Assembly: GCA_947443645.1 (NCBI GenBank)
Contig: CANEXF010000007.1
Coordinates: 62,001 to 126,000, forward strand
Origin: Comamonadaceae bacterium
GTDB lineage: Bacteria; Pseudomonadota; Gammaproteobacteria; Burkholderiales; Burkholderiaceae_C
Length of the DNA stretch: 64,000 nt
Direction: 5' to 3'
Part shown: positions 47,074 through 54,977 of the stretch, piece after piece
Layout: each line of letters begins with the position of its first letter
How positions within the stretch are numbered: the first letter of the stretch is position 1
Translations under genes and position numbers: made by a program
The notes under the pieces: generated by a model
The model's input: only the letters and a program-made list of their open reading frames with translations
What the model was told of the DNA's origin: nothing
The model's database searches: none

Positions 47074-47637
47074 ATGCAAGCTTTCCTCGTCTCCACCGGC
47101 ATCGTCGCGCTGGCCGAAATGGGCGACAAGACCCAGCTTCTCGCGCTGGTGCTGGCCGCGCGCTTTCGCAAACCCTGGCCGATTGTTCTTGGCATTCTGG
47201 TCGCGACGCTCGCCAACCATGGCATGGCCGGCGCGCTGGGTGCCTGGGTCACGACCCAAATCAGTCCTCAGATCTTGCGCTGGATTCTGGGCGCCTCCTT
47301 TTTGGCCATGGCGGTGTGGATGCTGATTCCCGACAAGCTCGACGATGATGCGGACCAGGCTGCGCCGCGCTTTGGCGTATTCGGCACCACGGTGATCTTT
47401 TTCTTTCTGGCCGAAATGGGCGACAAGACCCAGATCGCCACGGTCATGCTGGCCGCGCGCTACGACGCTTATTTCGCGGTGGTTGCGGGCACCACGCTGG
47501 GCATGATGCTGGCCAATGCGCCCGTGGTCTGGCTTGGCGAGCGCGTCACGCGCTGGTTGCCGCTGCGCATCGTGCACATCGTGTCGGCGCTGATTTTTGC
47601 GGGACTGGGCCTGGCGGCGCTGCTGGTCGGTAACTAG
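47074..47637 (+). CDS. UPF0016/GDT1-type cation (Mn/Ca) exporter
   Basis: 187-residue membrane protein with the two family motifs EMGDKTQLLA (residues 15-24) and EMGDKTQIAT (about 114-123), the acidic, ion-binding repeats of the TMEM165/GDT1/MneA family. Six membrane helices in two inverted halves are separated by the acidic linker PDKLDDDADQ. The known function in relatives is manganese (or Ca) export by exchange with protons. A structured RNA lies in its leader. Confidence 0.85.
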   Translation: MQAFLVSTGIVALAEMGDKTQLLALVLAARFRKPWPIVLGILVATLANHGMAGALGAWVTTQISPQILRWILGASFLAMAVWMLIPDKLDDDADQAAPRFGVFGTTVIFFFLAEMGDKTQIATVMLAARYDAYFAVVAGTTLGMMLANAPVVWLGERVTRWLPLRIVHIVSALIFAGLGLAALLVGN

Positions 47638-47644
47638 CCCCCGG

Positions 47645-47675
47645 TTGCTGGCGTCCTGCGTGCAGCTTGTATACT
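47645..47675 (+). promoter_or_regulatory. promoter ahead of the SAM-II riboswitch
   Basis: TTGCTG (47645-47650), 19-bp spacer, TATACT (47670-47675). The start would fall at about 47682, exactly at the first base pair of the aptamer. Confidence 0.6.
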
Positions 47676-47679
47676 GACT

Positions 47680-47727
47680 GGGCGCCGATTTGCTCAGCTT
47701 GCGGGCGCATAAAAAGTACCGCTAAAG
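47680..47727 (+). ncRNA. SAM-II riboswitch
   Basis: The segment GGCGCCGATTTGCTCAGCTT, then GCGGGCGCATAAAAAG and CCGCTAAAG, matches the SAM-II pattern as I recall it: P1 (47682-47686/47704-47708), the GAUUU loop, the GCUUGC stem, AUAAA and GCUAAA. It is directly upstream of metX and should switch off methionine synthesis when S-adenosylmethionine is high. A terminator follows in its 3' flank. Confidence 0.85.
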
Positions 47728-47740
47728 ACGAAGCTCCACG

Positions 47741-47780
47741 AACCCGGAATCGCTTTTGGCGCTGCCGGGTTTTGTTTTTT
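47741..47780 (+). terminator. attenuator terminator of the metX leader
   Basis: AACCCGG (47741-47747) pairs with CCGGGTT (47765-47771), followed by a T-rich tract TTTTGTTTTTT to 47780. It lies just after the SAM-II aptamer and before metX, so it is the likely expression platform. Confidence 0.8.
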
Positions 47781-47814
47781 GTGGGTCACTGCCTTGATTC
47801 CAGACTGTTCTACC

Positions 47815-49194
47815 GTGCCATCCGCCCCCGTCCTCGTTGCCAGCGCAAAGTCCATGCACTTTGCCGCTGCCTTGCCGCTGCAAAGCGGCGCGTCGATTCG
47901 TGCCTACGACCTCAGTTATGAAACCTATGGCGAGCTCAACGCCGACCGGTCAAACGCCGTATTGATCTGCCACGCGCTCAATGCCTCGCACCATGTGGCG
48001 GGCGTTTATTGCAATCCGGACGGAAGCATCCAGGACAAGTCCGAAGGCTGGTGGCACACCATGATTGGCCCCGGCAAGCCGGTCGACACCACACGTTTTT
48101 TTGTCATCGGCGTGAACAACCTCGGCTCCTGCTTTGGCTCGACCGGGCCGATGCAGCGCAACCCCGACACTGGCGACATTTACGGCGCGGATTTTCCGGT
48201 CGTGACGGTGCAGGACTGGGTTGATGCGCAAGCCCGCTTGCTCGACGCCCTGGGCATACAAACGCTGGCCGCCGTGATGGGCGGCAGCCTGGGCGGCATG
48301 CAGGCGCTGAGCTGGACGCTGCAATATCCCGATCGCGTGCGCCATGCGGTGGTGGTCGCCAGCGCGCCCAACCTGACAGCAGAAAACATCGCCTTCAACG
48401 AAGTCGCGCGCCGTGCCATCGTCACCGATCCGGATTTTCACGGCGGTCACTACGCTCGCCTGGGCGTGCTGCCCAAGCGCGGCCTGACCATTGCCCGCAT
48501 GATTGGCCACATCACCTATCTGAGCGACGATGTGATGAACGAGAAATTCGGACGGAAGTTACAGGCCCCCACGCTTGTCGCTTCGCGTACTGCGCTGCCC
48601 CCCGAGGGGGCGCTGCGCCTGCGGCCCGGCAAAGCCGGTTCCGCGGCCCTGGCTGGTGAAGAAGAAGCCCCCACGTATGTCGCTGCGCCTACTGCGCTGC
48701 CGCCCTATGAGGCGGAATTTTCTTGTGGCGGCCCTTCGCTGCGTTCGTCAGCCCCGGCTGGTGAAGAAGACGCCCCCACGCCAGTCGCTGCGGTTGCCGC
48801 GTCTCCTTTCAAGTATTCAACGCAGGACGTCGAGTTCCAGATCGAGAGTTATCTGCGTTACCAGGGCGACAAGTTCAGCGAATACTTTGACGCCAACACC
48901 TATTTGCTGATCACGCGCGCGCTCGACTACTTTGACCCGGCCAGCGCCTTTGGCGGCGACCTGAGTGCGGCGCTTGCCAAAGCCAGCGCCAAATTCCTGC
49001 TGGTGAGCTTCACCACGGATTGGCGGTTTTCACCGGCGCGTAGCCGCGAGATCGTCAAGGCCTTGCTGGACAACCAACGCGACCTGAGCTACGCGGAAAT
49101 CGATGCGCCGCACGGGCATGATGCCTTTTTGCTCGATGACGAACGCTACATGGGCGTGGTGCGCTCCTATTTTCAGAGCAAGGTGGCGACATGA
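47815..49194 (+). CDS. metX: homoserine O-acyltransferase with in-frame repeat insertion
   Basis: 459 residues, against about 375-405 in the family. The start is uncertain: GTG at 47815 is likely because the upstream part overlaps the leader. The alpha/beta hydrolase enzyme activates homoserine in methionine synthesis. The nucleophile Ser is in [10 protein letters not shown] (about 157), Asp in TDWRFSP (about 401) and His in GHDAFL (about 435), so the catalytic triad is intact. Residues about 250-329, between FGRKL and [12 protein letters not shown], are a foreign, Ala/Pro/Glu-rich insertion made of repeat family A ([16 protein letters not shown] and degenerate copies). It replaces the short loop before the conserved [13 protein letters not shown]. 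The enzyme is probably still active, with a flexible extra loop. Confidence 0.92.
   Translation: MPSAPVLVASAKSMHFAAALPLQSGASIRAYDLSYETYGELNADRSNAVLICHALNASHHVAGVYCNPDGSIQDKSEGWWHTMIGPGKPVDTTRFFVIGVNNLGSCFGSTGPMQRNPDTGDIYGADFPVVTVQDWVDAQARLLDALGIQTLAAVMGGSLGGMQALSWTLQYPDRVRHAVVVASAPNLTAENIAFNEVARRAIVTDPDFHGGHYARLGVLPKRGLTIARMIGHITYLSDDVMNEKFGRKLQAPTLVASRTALPPEGALRLRPGKAGSAALAGEEEAPTYVAAPTALPPYEAEFSCGGPSLRSSAPAGEEDAPTPVAAVAASPFKYSTQDVEFQIESYLRYQGDKFSEYFDANTYLLITRALDYFDPASAFGGDLSAALAKASAKFLLVSFTTDWRFSPARSREIVKALLDNQRDLSYAEIDAPHGHDAFLLDDERYMGVVRSYFQSKVAT
48564..48805 (-). repeat. repeat family A cluster inside metX
   Basis: A perfect 48-bp unit at 48564-48611 is identical, on the opposite strand, to both copies in the M20 gene. 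A degenerate unit follows at 48667-48716 and a partial one at 48772-48805, separated by similar spacers containing CTGGCTGGTGAAGAAGA. At protein level this appears as APTxVAxxTALPP twice and AGEExAPT twice. The 33-bp extension found in the other two genes is absent here. Confidence 0.9.
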
Positions 49195-49808
49195 ACAGCC
49201 TTCCCGGTTTGAATCTGCCGCCGTCGGCAGACCTGCTGTCGATTGCACGGCTGGTGCCGCATGGCGCCCGTGTGCTCGATCTGGGCTGCGGCACTGGCGA
49301 GTTGCTGGCCTATCTGATGCGTGAGCGCGGCTGCTCGGGCTATGGCGTAGAAATCAATGACGCCAATGTTCAGGCCTGTGTGGCGCGCGGCGTCAATGTG
49401 ATCCAGCTCAACCTGGACGAGGGCTTGAGTCTGTTTGGCGACCACTCCTTTGATGTGGTGTTGCAAATCGACACCCTGCAGCACCTGCGCAATGCCGAGG
49501 TGATGCTGCGTGAAACCGCGCGCGTCGGCCGCCTGGGCATTGTTGCCTTTCCCAATTTCGGGCATTGGCCGAATCGCCTGGCGGTGCTGCGCGGTCGCAT
49601 GCCGGTGACCAAGGTCTTGCCTTACCAGTGGTATGACACCCCGAATATCCGTGTCGGCACGCTGCAGGATTTTGAAGCCCTGGCGCTGCAAAACAAGCTC
49701 GAAATCATGGACCAGTTCGGCCTGCAGGATGGCCGTGAAATCCGTTTCTGGCCGAATGCGCTGGCCAGCCGTGCGGTGTTCAAGGTTCAACGCGCCCCGT
49801 CAGCATGA
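49191..49808 (+). CDS. metW: methyltransferase-like MetW
   Basis: 205-residue SAM-binding-fold protein. Motif I is [15 protein letters not shown] (about 24-38), with [17 protein letters not shown], then [15 protein letters not shown] and [16 protein letters not shown], the usual MetW signature. It overlaps metX by 4 bp; MetX and MetW form the acyltransferase system in many proteobacteria, with MetW needed for MetX activity. Confidence 0.93.
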   Translation: MNSLPGLNLPPSADLLSIARLVPHGARVLDLGCGTGELLAYLMRERGCSGYGVEINDANVQACVARGVNVIQLNLDEGLSLFGDHSFDVVLQIDTLQHLRNAEVMLRETARVGRLGIVAFPNFGHWPNRLAVLRGRMPVTKVLPYQWYDTPNIRVGTLQDFEALALQNKLEIMDQFGLQDGREIRFWPNALASRAVFKVQRAPSA

Positions 49809-51181
49809 CAGATCAGCCGCCGCCTGCGCCCGCAAGCATTTCCTTTGCCGAGGCGTTTCGATTCTGGCTGCAGCTGGGTTTCATCAGCTTTGGCGGGCCG
49901 GCCGGTCAGATTGCCATCATGCACCGCGAGCTGGTCGAGCGCCGGCACTGGGTTTCTGAAAAGCGCTTTTTGCACGCGCTCAACTTTTGCATGGTGCTGC
50001 CCGGCCCGGAAGCGCAGCAACTGGCGACCTATCTGGGTTGGCTGATGCACCGCACGCGCGGCGGGCTGGTCGCGGGCACCTTGTTTGTGCTGCCTTCGCT
50101 GCTGCTGCTGATTGCCTTGAGCTGGATATACATGGCCTTCGGCCAGCTGCCGCTGGTGGCGGCCGTCTTTTACGGCATCAAGCCGGCAGTGGCGGCGATT
50201 GTGCTGCATGCGCTGCACCGCATTGCCAGCAAGTCATTGGGGAATCCGCTCCTGACGCCCGTACCTTGGGCGCTTGCAGCTATGAGTTTTATAGCGATCT
50301 GGGCTTTCCAGCTGCCGTTTCCGCTGGTCGTTCTGAGCGCCATGCTGATCGGTGCGCTGCTGGCCCGCGTGGCGCCTGGCCGGCTGCTGCGCAGCAGCGC
50401 GCATGCGGCTGCTGGTGTGGTGCATTACCCTGCCGCGGCGGTGCTCGACGATGACACGCCCACGCCCGCTCATGCCTTGTTCAAATGGTCGCGCCTGGCG
50501 CGGGTGCTGCTCGCAGGCGCGCTGCTCTGGCTGCTGCCCATGGCGGCGCTGCTGCTGACGAATGGCTGGAGCGGCACGCTCACGCAAGTCGGCTGGTTCT
50601 TCACCAAGGCGGCGCTGCTAACCTTTGGCGGCGCTTACGCGGTGCTACCTTATGTCAACCAGGCCGCGGTGGAGCATTACCACTGGCTCAGCACAGCGCA
50701 GATGATGGACGGTCTTGCACTGGGCGAAACCACGCCAGGCCCGCTCATCATGGTGGTGACTTTTGTCGGTTTTTTGGCCGGCTGGAGCCAACAGGTGCTG
50801 GGCCCGGGTGCGGTGTTGCTGGGTGCGGTGCTGGCGGCGTGTGTGGCGACCTGGTTTACTTTTTTGCCATCTTTTGTCTTCATTCTGGCGGGCGGGCCCT
50901 GGGTTGAATCTACGCGTGGCAAGCTCAGGCTGACCGCCCCACTGGCGGCGGTGACGGCGGCCGTGGTCGGCGTGATTGCCAACCTCGCTCTGTTTTTCAT
51001 AGCGGCTGTCGCCTATCCCGCGGGCGCCACAGGCATTTTTAATACCCAGCCCGACTGGGTCGCGCTGACGCTGGTCGTGGCTGCAGCGCTGGCGCTGTGG
51101 CGCCTCAAGTGGGGCGTCATCACGGTCATCGCGGCTGCGGCCGGCTTGGGCGTGTTGCTGCGATTCACCTCGCTGGCTTGA
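49805..51181 (+). CDS. chrA: chromate transporter, CHR family
   Basis: 458-residue two-domain transporter. The N-terminal half begins FRFWLQLGFISFGGPAGQIA and the C-terminal half contains FFTKAALLTFGGAYAVLPYV, the paired FGGP/FGGA motifs of the long-chain CHR family. About 10-11 membrane helices. MMDGLALGETTPGPLIMVVT is the second-half signature. Family role: chromate efflux driven by the membrane potential. A family B repeat copy encodes AAMSFIAIW (about residues 158-166), at the end of a membrane segment. It overlaps metW by 4 bp, an unusual operon partner. Confidence 0.88.
   Translation: MTDQPPPAPASISFAEAFRFWLQLGFISFGGPAGQIAIMHRELVERRHWVSEKRFLHALNFCMVLPGPEAQQLATYLGWLMHRTRGGLVAGTLFVLPSLLLLIALSWIYMAFGQLPLVAAVFYGIKPAVAAIVLHALHRIASKSLGNPLLTPVPWALAAMSFIAIWAFQLPFPLVVLSAMLIGALLARVAPGRLLRSSAHAAAGVVHYPAAAVLDDDTPTPAHALFKWSRLARVLLAGALLWLLPMAALLLTNGWSGTLTQVGWFFTKAALLTFGGAYAVLPYVNQAAVEHYHWLSTAQMMDGLALGETTPGPLIMVVTFVGFLAGWSQQVLGPGAVLLGAVLAACVATWFTFLPSFVFILAGGPWVESTRGKLRLTAPLAAVTAAVVGVIANLALFFIAAVAYPAGATGIFNTQPDWVALTLVVAAALALWRLKWGVITVIAAAAGLGVLLRFTSLA
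50270..50296 (-). repeat. repeat family B copy inside chrA
   Basis: On the minus strand CGCTATAAAACTCATAGCTG then CAAGCGC, the palindromic core with the GCGC arm. Confidence 0.65.
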
Positions 51182-51226
51182 CTCAGCTACGGCGGCCACA
51201 GCCTCTGGCAGGCGGTGCGCCGCGTT

Positions 51227-53080
51227 ATGCTCAAGCGCATGCGAGCTGATACACAAACACATGGCGCGGCCAACTGGCAACGGGCGCTGGCCCGGCTGTT
51301 TGGCAGCTGGGTGCATGCCGTGTCGCCAGCCACCTTGCGCGCCGACGCCATGGCTGGTTTGCTGGGCGCGGTGCTGGTGCTGCCGCAAGGCATTGCGTTT
51401 GCGATGCTGGCCGGCCTGCCGCCCGAGTACGGGCTTTACACCGCAGTGGTTCCCTGCATTGTTGCGGCGCTGTTTGGCTCGAGCTGGCATGTCATGTCCG
51501 GGCCGACCAATGCCAATTCGCTGGCGCTGTTTGCCATGCTGTCGCCGCTGGCTTTTGCCTTCTCGCCCGCCTATATCCAGCTGGCGCTGGCTGTGACGGT
51601 GATGGTTGGCATCATGCAGTGGCTGATAGGGGCCTTGCGGCTGGGCAGCCTGGCCAACTTCATTTCGCCGGCAGCGCTGTTTGGCTTTACCTCGGGTGCG
51701 GCGATCCTGATTGGCGTGTATGCCTTGCCCGATCTGCTGGGCCTGGCGCCAGCCGGCCACCACGGTGCCGCGGCGGTTCTTGAACATGTGGCTTCGCAGC
51801 TGAGCCATGCGCAACCTGCGGCCGTGCTGATTGCCGCTATCACGGCGCTGGTGGCTTGGGGCATTCGATATTTCAAGCCCCGGTGGCCCTACATGTTGCT
51901 GGGGCTGGTGGCCGCGACGGCGCTGAGCTGGCTCTGGTTTCACTGGGCCAGCACAGTGCCTGTGCTGCCCGCCAAGGCCTTGCGCACCGTGGGGCAAATC
52001 GCCACGCCCTGGCCACGTTTTGAGCTGCCGCATATCGCGTGGTCCGCCGTGCCTGATCTGCTCGGGCTGGCATTTGCATTGACGATTGTGGCCCTGGGCC
52101 AGGCGATCTCGATTGCCAAGGCGGTGGCCGCACGCTCCGGTCAGCGCATTGATGCGAACCGCGAATTTCGCGGCCAGGGTTTGTCCAATATTGTGGGCGG
52201 CTTTTTTTCCTGTTATGTATCCTGCGGCTCGATGAACCGCTCCATGCCCAACCTTCAGGCAGGCGCACGCACGCCGCTGGCGGCGGTTTTTTCGGCGCTG
52301 TTGCTGCTGCTGCTGGTGGCGCTCAGTTCGTCCCTGCTGGCGCAAATTCCCATGGCCGCACTGGCCGCGCTGCTGCTGCTGGTGGCCATCGCCTTGCTGG
52401 ACATGGCGCGCTGGCGCCAGCTTTTCAGGCTCAGCCGCACCGAGTTCGCAGTCGCCCTGGCCACGCTGGTGGCGACGGTGACGATCAGGCTGGAAATGGC
52501 GATTTTGCTGGGCACCTTGCTGTCGCTGATGTCATTTTTGTACCGTACCTCCAAGCCAGCCATGCGCACCATGGGTTTTGACGGCTGGGGGCCGCAGCGG
52601 CAGTTCGTGGTGCTTGACGACGTGCAACGTTCGGCGCCGCATGTCTTGCCTGAATGCCCCCAGTTAAAACTGCTGCGCATGGAAGGCGAGGTTTACTTTG
52701 GTGCGACCCAGCATGTGGCCGACACGCTGCACGCCCTGCGTCACGCGCCGCATGTGCAAAAGCATTTGCTGGTGATGGGCAAAAGCATGAACTTCATTGA
52801 TCTGGCCGGCGCCGAACTCTGGGAGGCCGAACTCACGGCGCGTCGCGCCATCGGTGGCGACCTGTACTTTCACCGGCCCAGGCCTGAAGTCATCAAGATG
52901 TGGAAAACCACGGGCTTTACCCGGCTGCTGGGGCCCGAGCACCAGTTTCCCGACAAACGCAGCGCCATCGCCACGATTTTCTCCAAGCTGGACCGCAGCA
53001 TCTGCAGCAGCTGCACGGCACGCATTTTCTGGGAATGCCAAAGCCTGCCGCCTGCGACCCCGCGATCGGGTACACCTTGA
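51227..53080 (+). CDS. SulP family anion transporter with STAS domain
   Basis: 617 residues from the ATG at 51227 (another ATG at 51239 is possible). The SLC26/SulP transport domain spans about residues 25-440, with GLLGAVLVLPQGIAFAMLAG and LPPEYGLYTAVVPCIVAALF. A cytoplasmic STAS domain lies at about 480-560 (LLRMEGEVYFGATQHVADTL). The C-terminal 60 residues contain a short Cys cluster SICSSCTARIFWEC. Family role: sulfate, bicarbonate or other anion uptake. The substrate is not determined; proximity to the metX and chrA genes hints at sulfate/oxyanion handling but is weak evidence. Confidence 0.87.
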   Translation: MLKRMRADTQTHGAANWQRALARLFGSWVHAVSPATLRADAMAGLLGAVLVLPQGIAFAMLAGLPPEYGLYTAVVPCIVAALFGSSWHVMSGPTNANSLALFAMLSPLAFAFSPAYIQLALAVTVMVGIMQWLIGALRLGSLANFISPAALFGFTSGAAILIGVYALPDLLGLAPAGHHGAAAVLEHVASQLSHAQPAAVLIAAITALVAWGIRYFKPRWPYMLLGLVAATALSWLWFHWASTVPVLPAKALRTVGQIATPWPRFELPHIAWSAVPDLLGLAFALTIVALGQAISIAKAVAARSGQRIDANREFRGQGLSNIVGGFFSCYVSCGSMNRSMPNLQAGARTPLAAVFSALLLLLLVALSSSLLAQIPMAALAALLLLVAIALLDMARWRQLFRLSRTEFAVALATLVATVTIRLEMAILLGTLLSLMSFLYRTSKPAMRTMGFDGWGPQRQFVVLDDVQRSAPHVLPECPQLKLLRMEGEVYFGATQHVADTLHALRHAPHVQKHLLVMGKSMNFIDLAGAELWEAELTARRAIGGDLYFHRPRPEVIKMWKTTGFTRLLGPEHQFPDKRSAIATIFSKLDRSICSSCTARIFWECQSLPPATPRSGTP

Positions 53081-53092
53081 GGTCATCAGCCC

Positions 53093-53959
53093 ATGCTTAA
53101 ATTTGCCGCCAACCTCAGCTGGATGTACACCGAGCTGCCTGCCGACGATCGCTTTGAAGCGGCGGCCAAGGACGGGTTTTCTGCGGTTGAAATCCTCTCG
53201 CCTTATGCCTGGCCGGCCAGGGAGCTGGCGGCGCGCCTCAAAGCCCACGGCTTGTCGCTGGTCTTGTTCAATGCGCCGCCCGGTGGCAGCGATGCGGCGG
53301 GTGTTCAGCAGGCCTGGGCCTCGGGAGAAAAAGGCACGGCCTGCCTGCCCGGACGCGAGGCGGAGTTTCTTGCCGGTGTTGCGCTGGCGCTGGCGTATGC
53401 CGAGGCGCTGGATTGCCCGCGTATTCACGTCATGGCAGGCTGCATGACCGAGGGGCTTGACCGGCAGGCCCTCAGGCCGACCTATGTCAATAATTTGCGG
53501 CATGCCGCGCAGGCGGCTGCGGCATCTGGCCTGCAGGTGCTGATTGAGCCGATCAACACGCGCGACATAGCGCGCTACTTCTTGAACCGGCAAGACCACG
53601 CGCATGAAATCATCGCCGATGTGGGCGCGGCCAATCTCAAGGTGCAGATGGACCTCTACCACTGCCAGGTTGTGGAGGGCGATGTGGCCATGAAGCTGCG
53701 CAAATACCTGCCGACCGGCCAGGTTGGCCATATTCAGATCGCCGGCGTGCCCGGACGCAACGAACCCGATACCGGTGAGCTCAACTACCCCTATCTGTTT
53801 TCGGTTTTGCAGGCGCTTGACTACCGTGGCTGGATAGGCTGCGAGTACCAGCCAGCACGCGGCAGCGCGGCCGGCGCCACCTCGGTCGGACTGGGTTGGC
53901 TGCACCAGGCGCAGGCCACGGGAACGGCAGAGGCACAGGCTTTTAAGCCGCCGGCCTGA
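53093..53959 (+). CDS. hydroxypyruvate isomerase-like TIM-barrel enzyme
   Basis: 288-residue xylose-isomerase-like TIM barrel. Active-site landmarks are [26 protein letters not shown] (metal-binding Glu), [11 protein letters not shown] (Asp and His), [20 protein letters not shown] and the final IGCEYQP (Glu). This matches hydroxypyruvate isomerase (Hyi)/OtnI-type enzymes. It starts 12 bp after the SulP gene. No glyoxylate carboligase or tartronate reductase gene is adjacent, so its pathway in this genome is open. Confidence 0.88.
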   Translation: MLKFAANLSWMYTELPADDRFEAAAKDGFSAVEILSPYAWPARELAARLKAHGLSLVLFNAPPGGSDAAGVQQAWASGEKGTACLPGREAEFLAGVALALAYAEALDCPRIHVMAGCMTEGLDRQALRPTYVNNLRHAAQAAAASGLQVLIEPINTRDIARYFLNRQDHAHEIIADVGAANLKVQMDLYHCQVVEGDVAMKLRKYLPTGQVGHIQIAGVPGRNEPDTGELNYPYLFSVLQALDYRGWIGCEYQPARGSAAGATSVGLGWLHQAQATGTAEAQAFKPPA

Positions 53960-54021
53960 GCCCGATAAAATCAGCGCATCGGGCCAACCATCCCCTAACT
54001 TTCTCATCAAGGCTGCTGCCC

Positions 54022-54879
54022 GTGTCCGATCGCCTCGCCGTTTTCTCCCAATACCTTTTTCCCAAGCAGGCCCTCACCGCATTTGCCGGCTTTGTCGCAT
54101 CGCGCGAGTGGGGCTGGGTCACGACTGAAATCATTCGCCGTTTTGTCGCTAAATACCAGGTAAACATGGACGAGGCGCTGAACCCGGACATCGCCAGCTA
54201 CCCGAGCTTCAATGCTTTTTTCACGCGTGCGCTCAAGCCCGGCGTCAGGCCGCTGGCTCAGGCCGATCTGGTTTGCCCGGTGGACGGCGCGATCAGCCAG
54301 TTTGGCGCGATAGAGCAAGACCAGATTTTCCAGGCCAAGGGCCACCGTTATTCGACCACGGCTGTGGTCGGAGGTGATGCCGCGCTGGCGGCGCAATTCC
54401 AGGACGGCAGCTTTGCCACGCTGTATTTGAGCCCGCGCGACTACCACCGCATCCACATGCCTTGCGATGGCCGCCTGACGCGCATGGTGTATGTGCCAGG
54501 CGACCTGTTTTCGGTCAATCCGACAACGGCGCGCGGTGTGCCTGGCCTGTTTGCGCGCAATGAACGCGTGGTTTGCGTGTTCGAGTCGGTGCGCGGCCCT
54601 TTTGTGCTGATCCTGGTTGGCGCGACCATTGTGGGCAGCATGGCGACGGTCTGGCACGGTCTGGTCAATCCTCCGCGTCTGCCGGCGCTCAAGGCCTGGC
54701 ATTACGGCGGCGCGGGCCAGCCCCAAGTGCTGCTCAAGCAAGGCGAGGAAATGGGCCGCTTTTTGCTCGGCTCCACGGTCGTGATGCTGTTCCCCAAGGG
54801 TGGCTTGCAGTTCAATCCGGCCTGGGCGCCTGCGCGCGGCATACAGCTGGGCGAAGCCATGGCTCATTACCAGTATTGA
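54022..54879 (+). CDS. psd: phosphatidylserine decarboxylase proenzyme
   Basis: 285-residue inner-membrane enzyme that makes phosphatidylethanolamine. The GTG start at 54022 gives MSDRLAVFSQYLFPKQALTA-like N-terminal membrane association. The autocatalytic cleavage motif LGST is at residues 249-252 (Ser251 becomes the pyruvoyl group), followed by VVMLFPKG. Asp88 in CPVDGAIS and the His of YHRIHMP (about 142-145) complete the maturation triad. Length and motifs are standard for the proteobacterial type I enzyme. Confidence 0.96.
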   Translation: MSDRLAVFSQYLFPKQALTAFAGFVASREWGWVTTEIIRRFVAKYQVNMDEALNPDIASYPSFNAFFTRALKPGVRPLAQADLVCPVDGAISQFGAIEQDQIFQAKGHRYSTTAVVGGDAALAAQFQDGSFATLYLSPRDYHRIHMPCDGRLTRMVYVPGDLFSVNPTTARGVPGLFARNERVVCVFESVRGPFVLILVGATIVGSMATVWHGLVNPPRLPALKAWHYGGAGQPQVLLKQGEEMGRFLLGSTVVMLFPKGGLQFNPAWAPARGIQLGEAMAHYQY

Positions 54880-54977
54880 GCTTGGGCCGAGACCTCCGCA
54901 TAAGCCCTAATAGGCTTTTGACCCCACGGCCCCACCTGCGGATGTAAAGTGAGTCTGATCCATCTGCCGGAGTTTCC

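Noticed and set aside
50645..52345. A 566-codon open frame antisense to chrA and the SulP gene
   Set aside because: Same reasoning: shadow of two well-supported membrane-protein genes.
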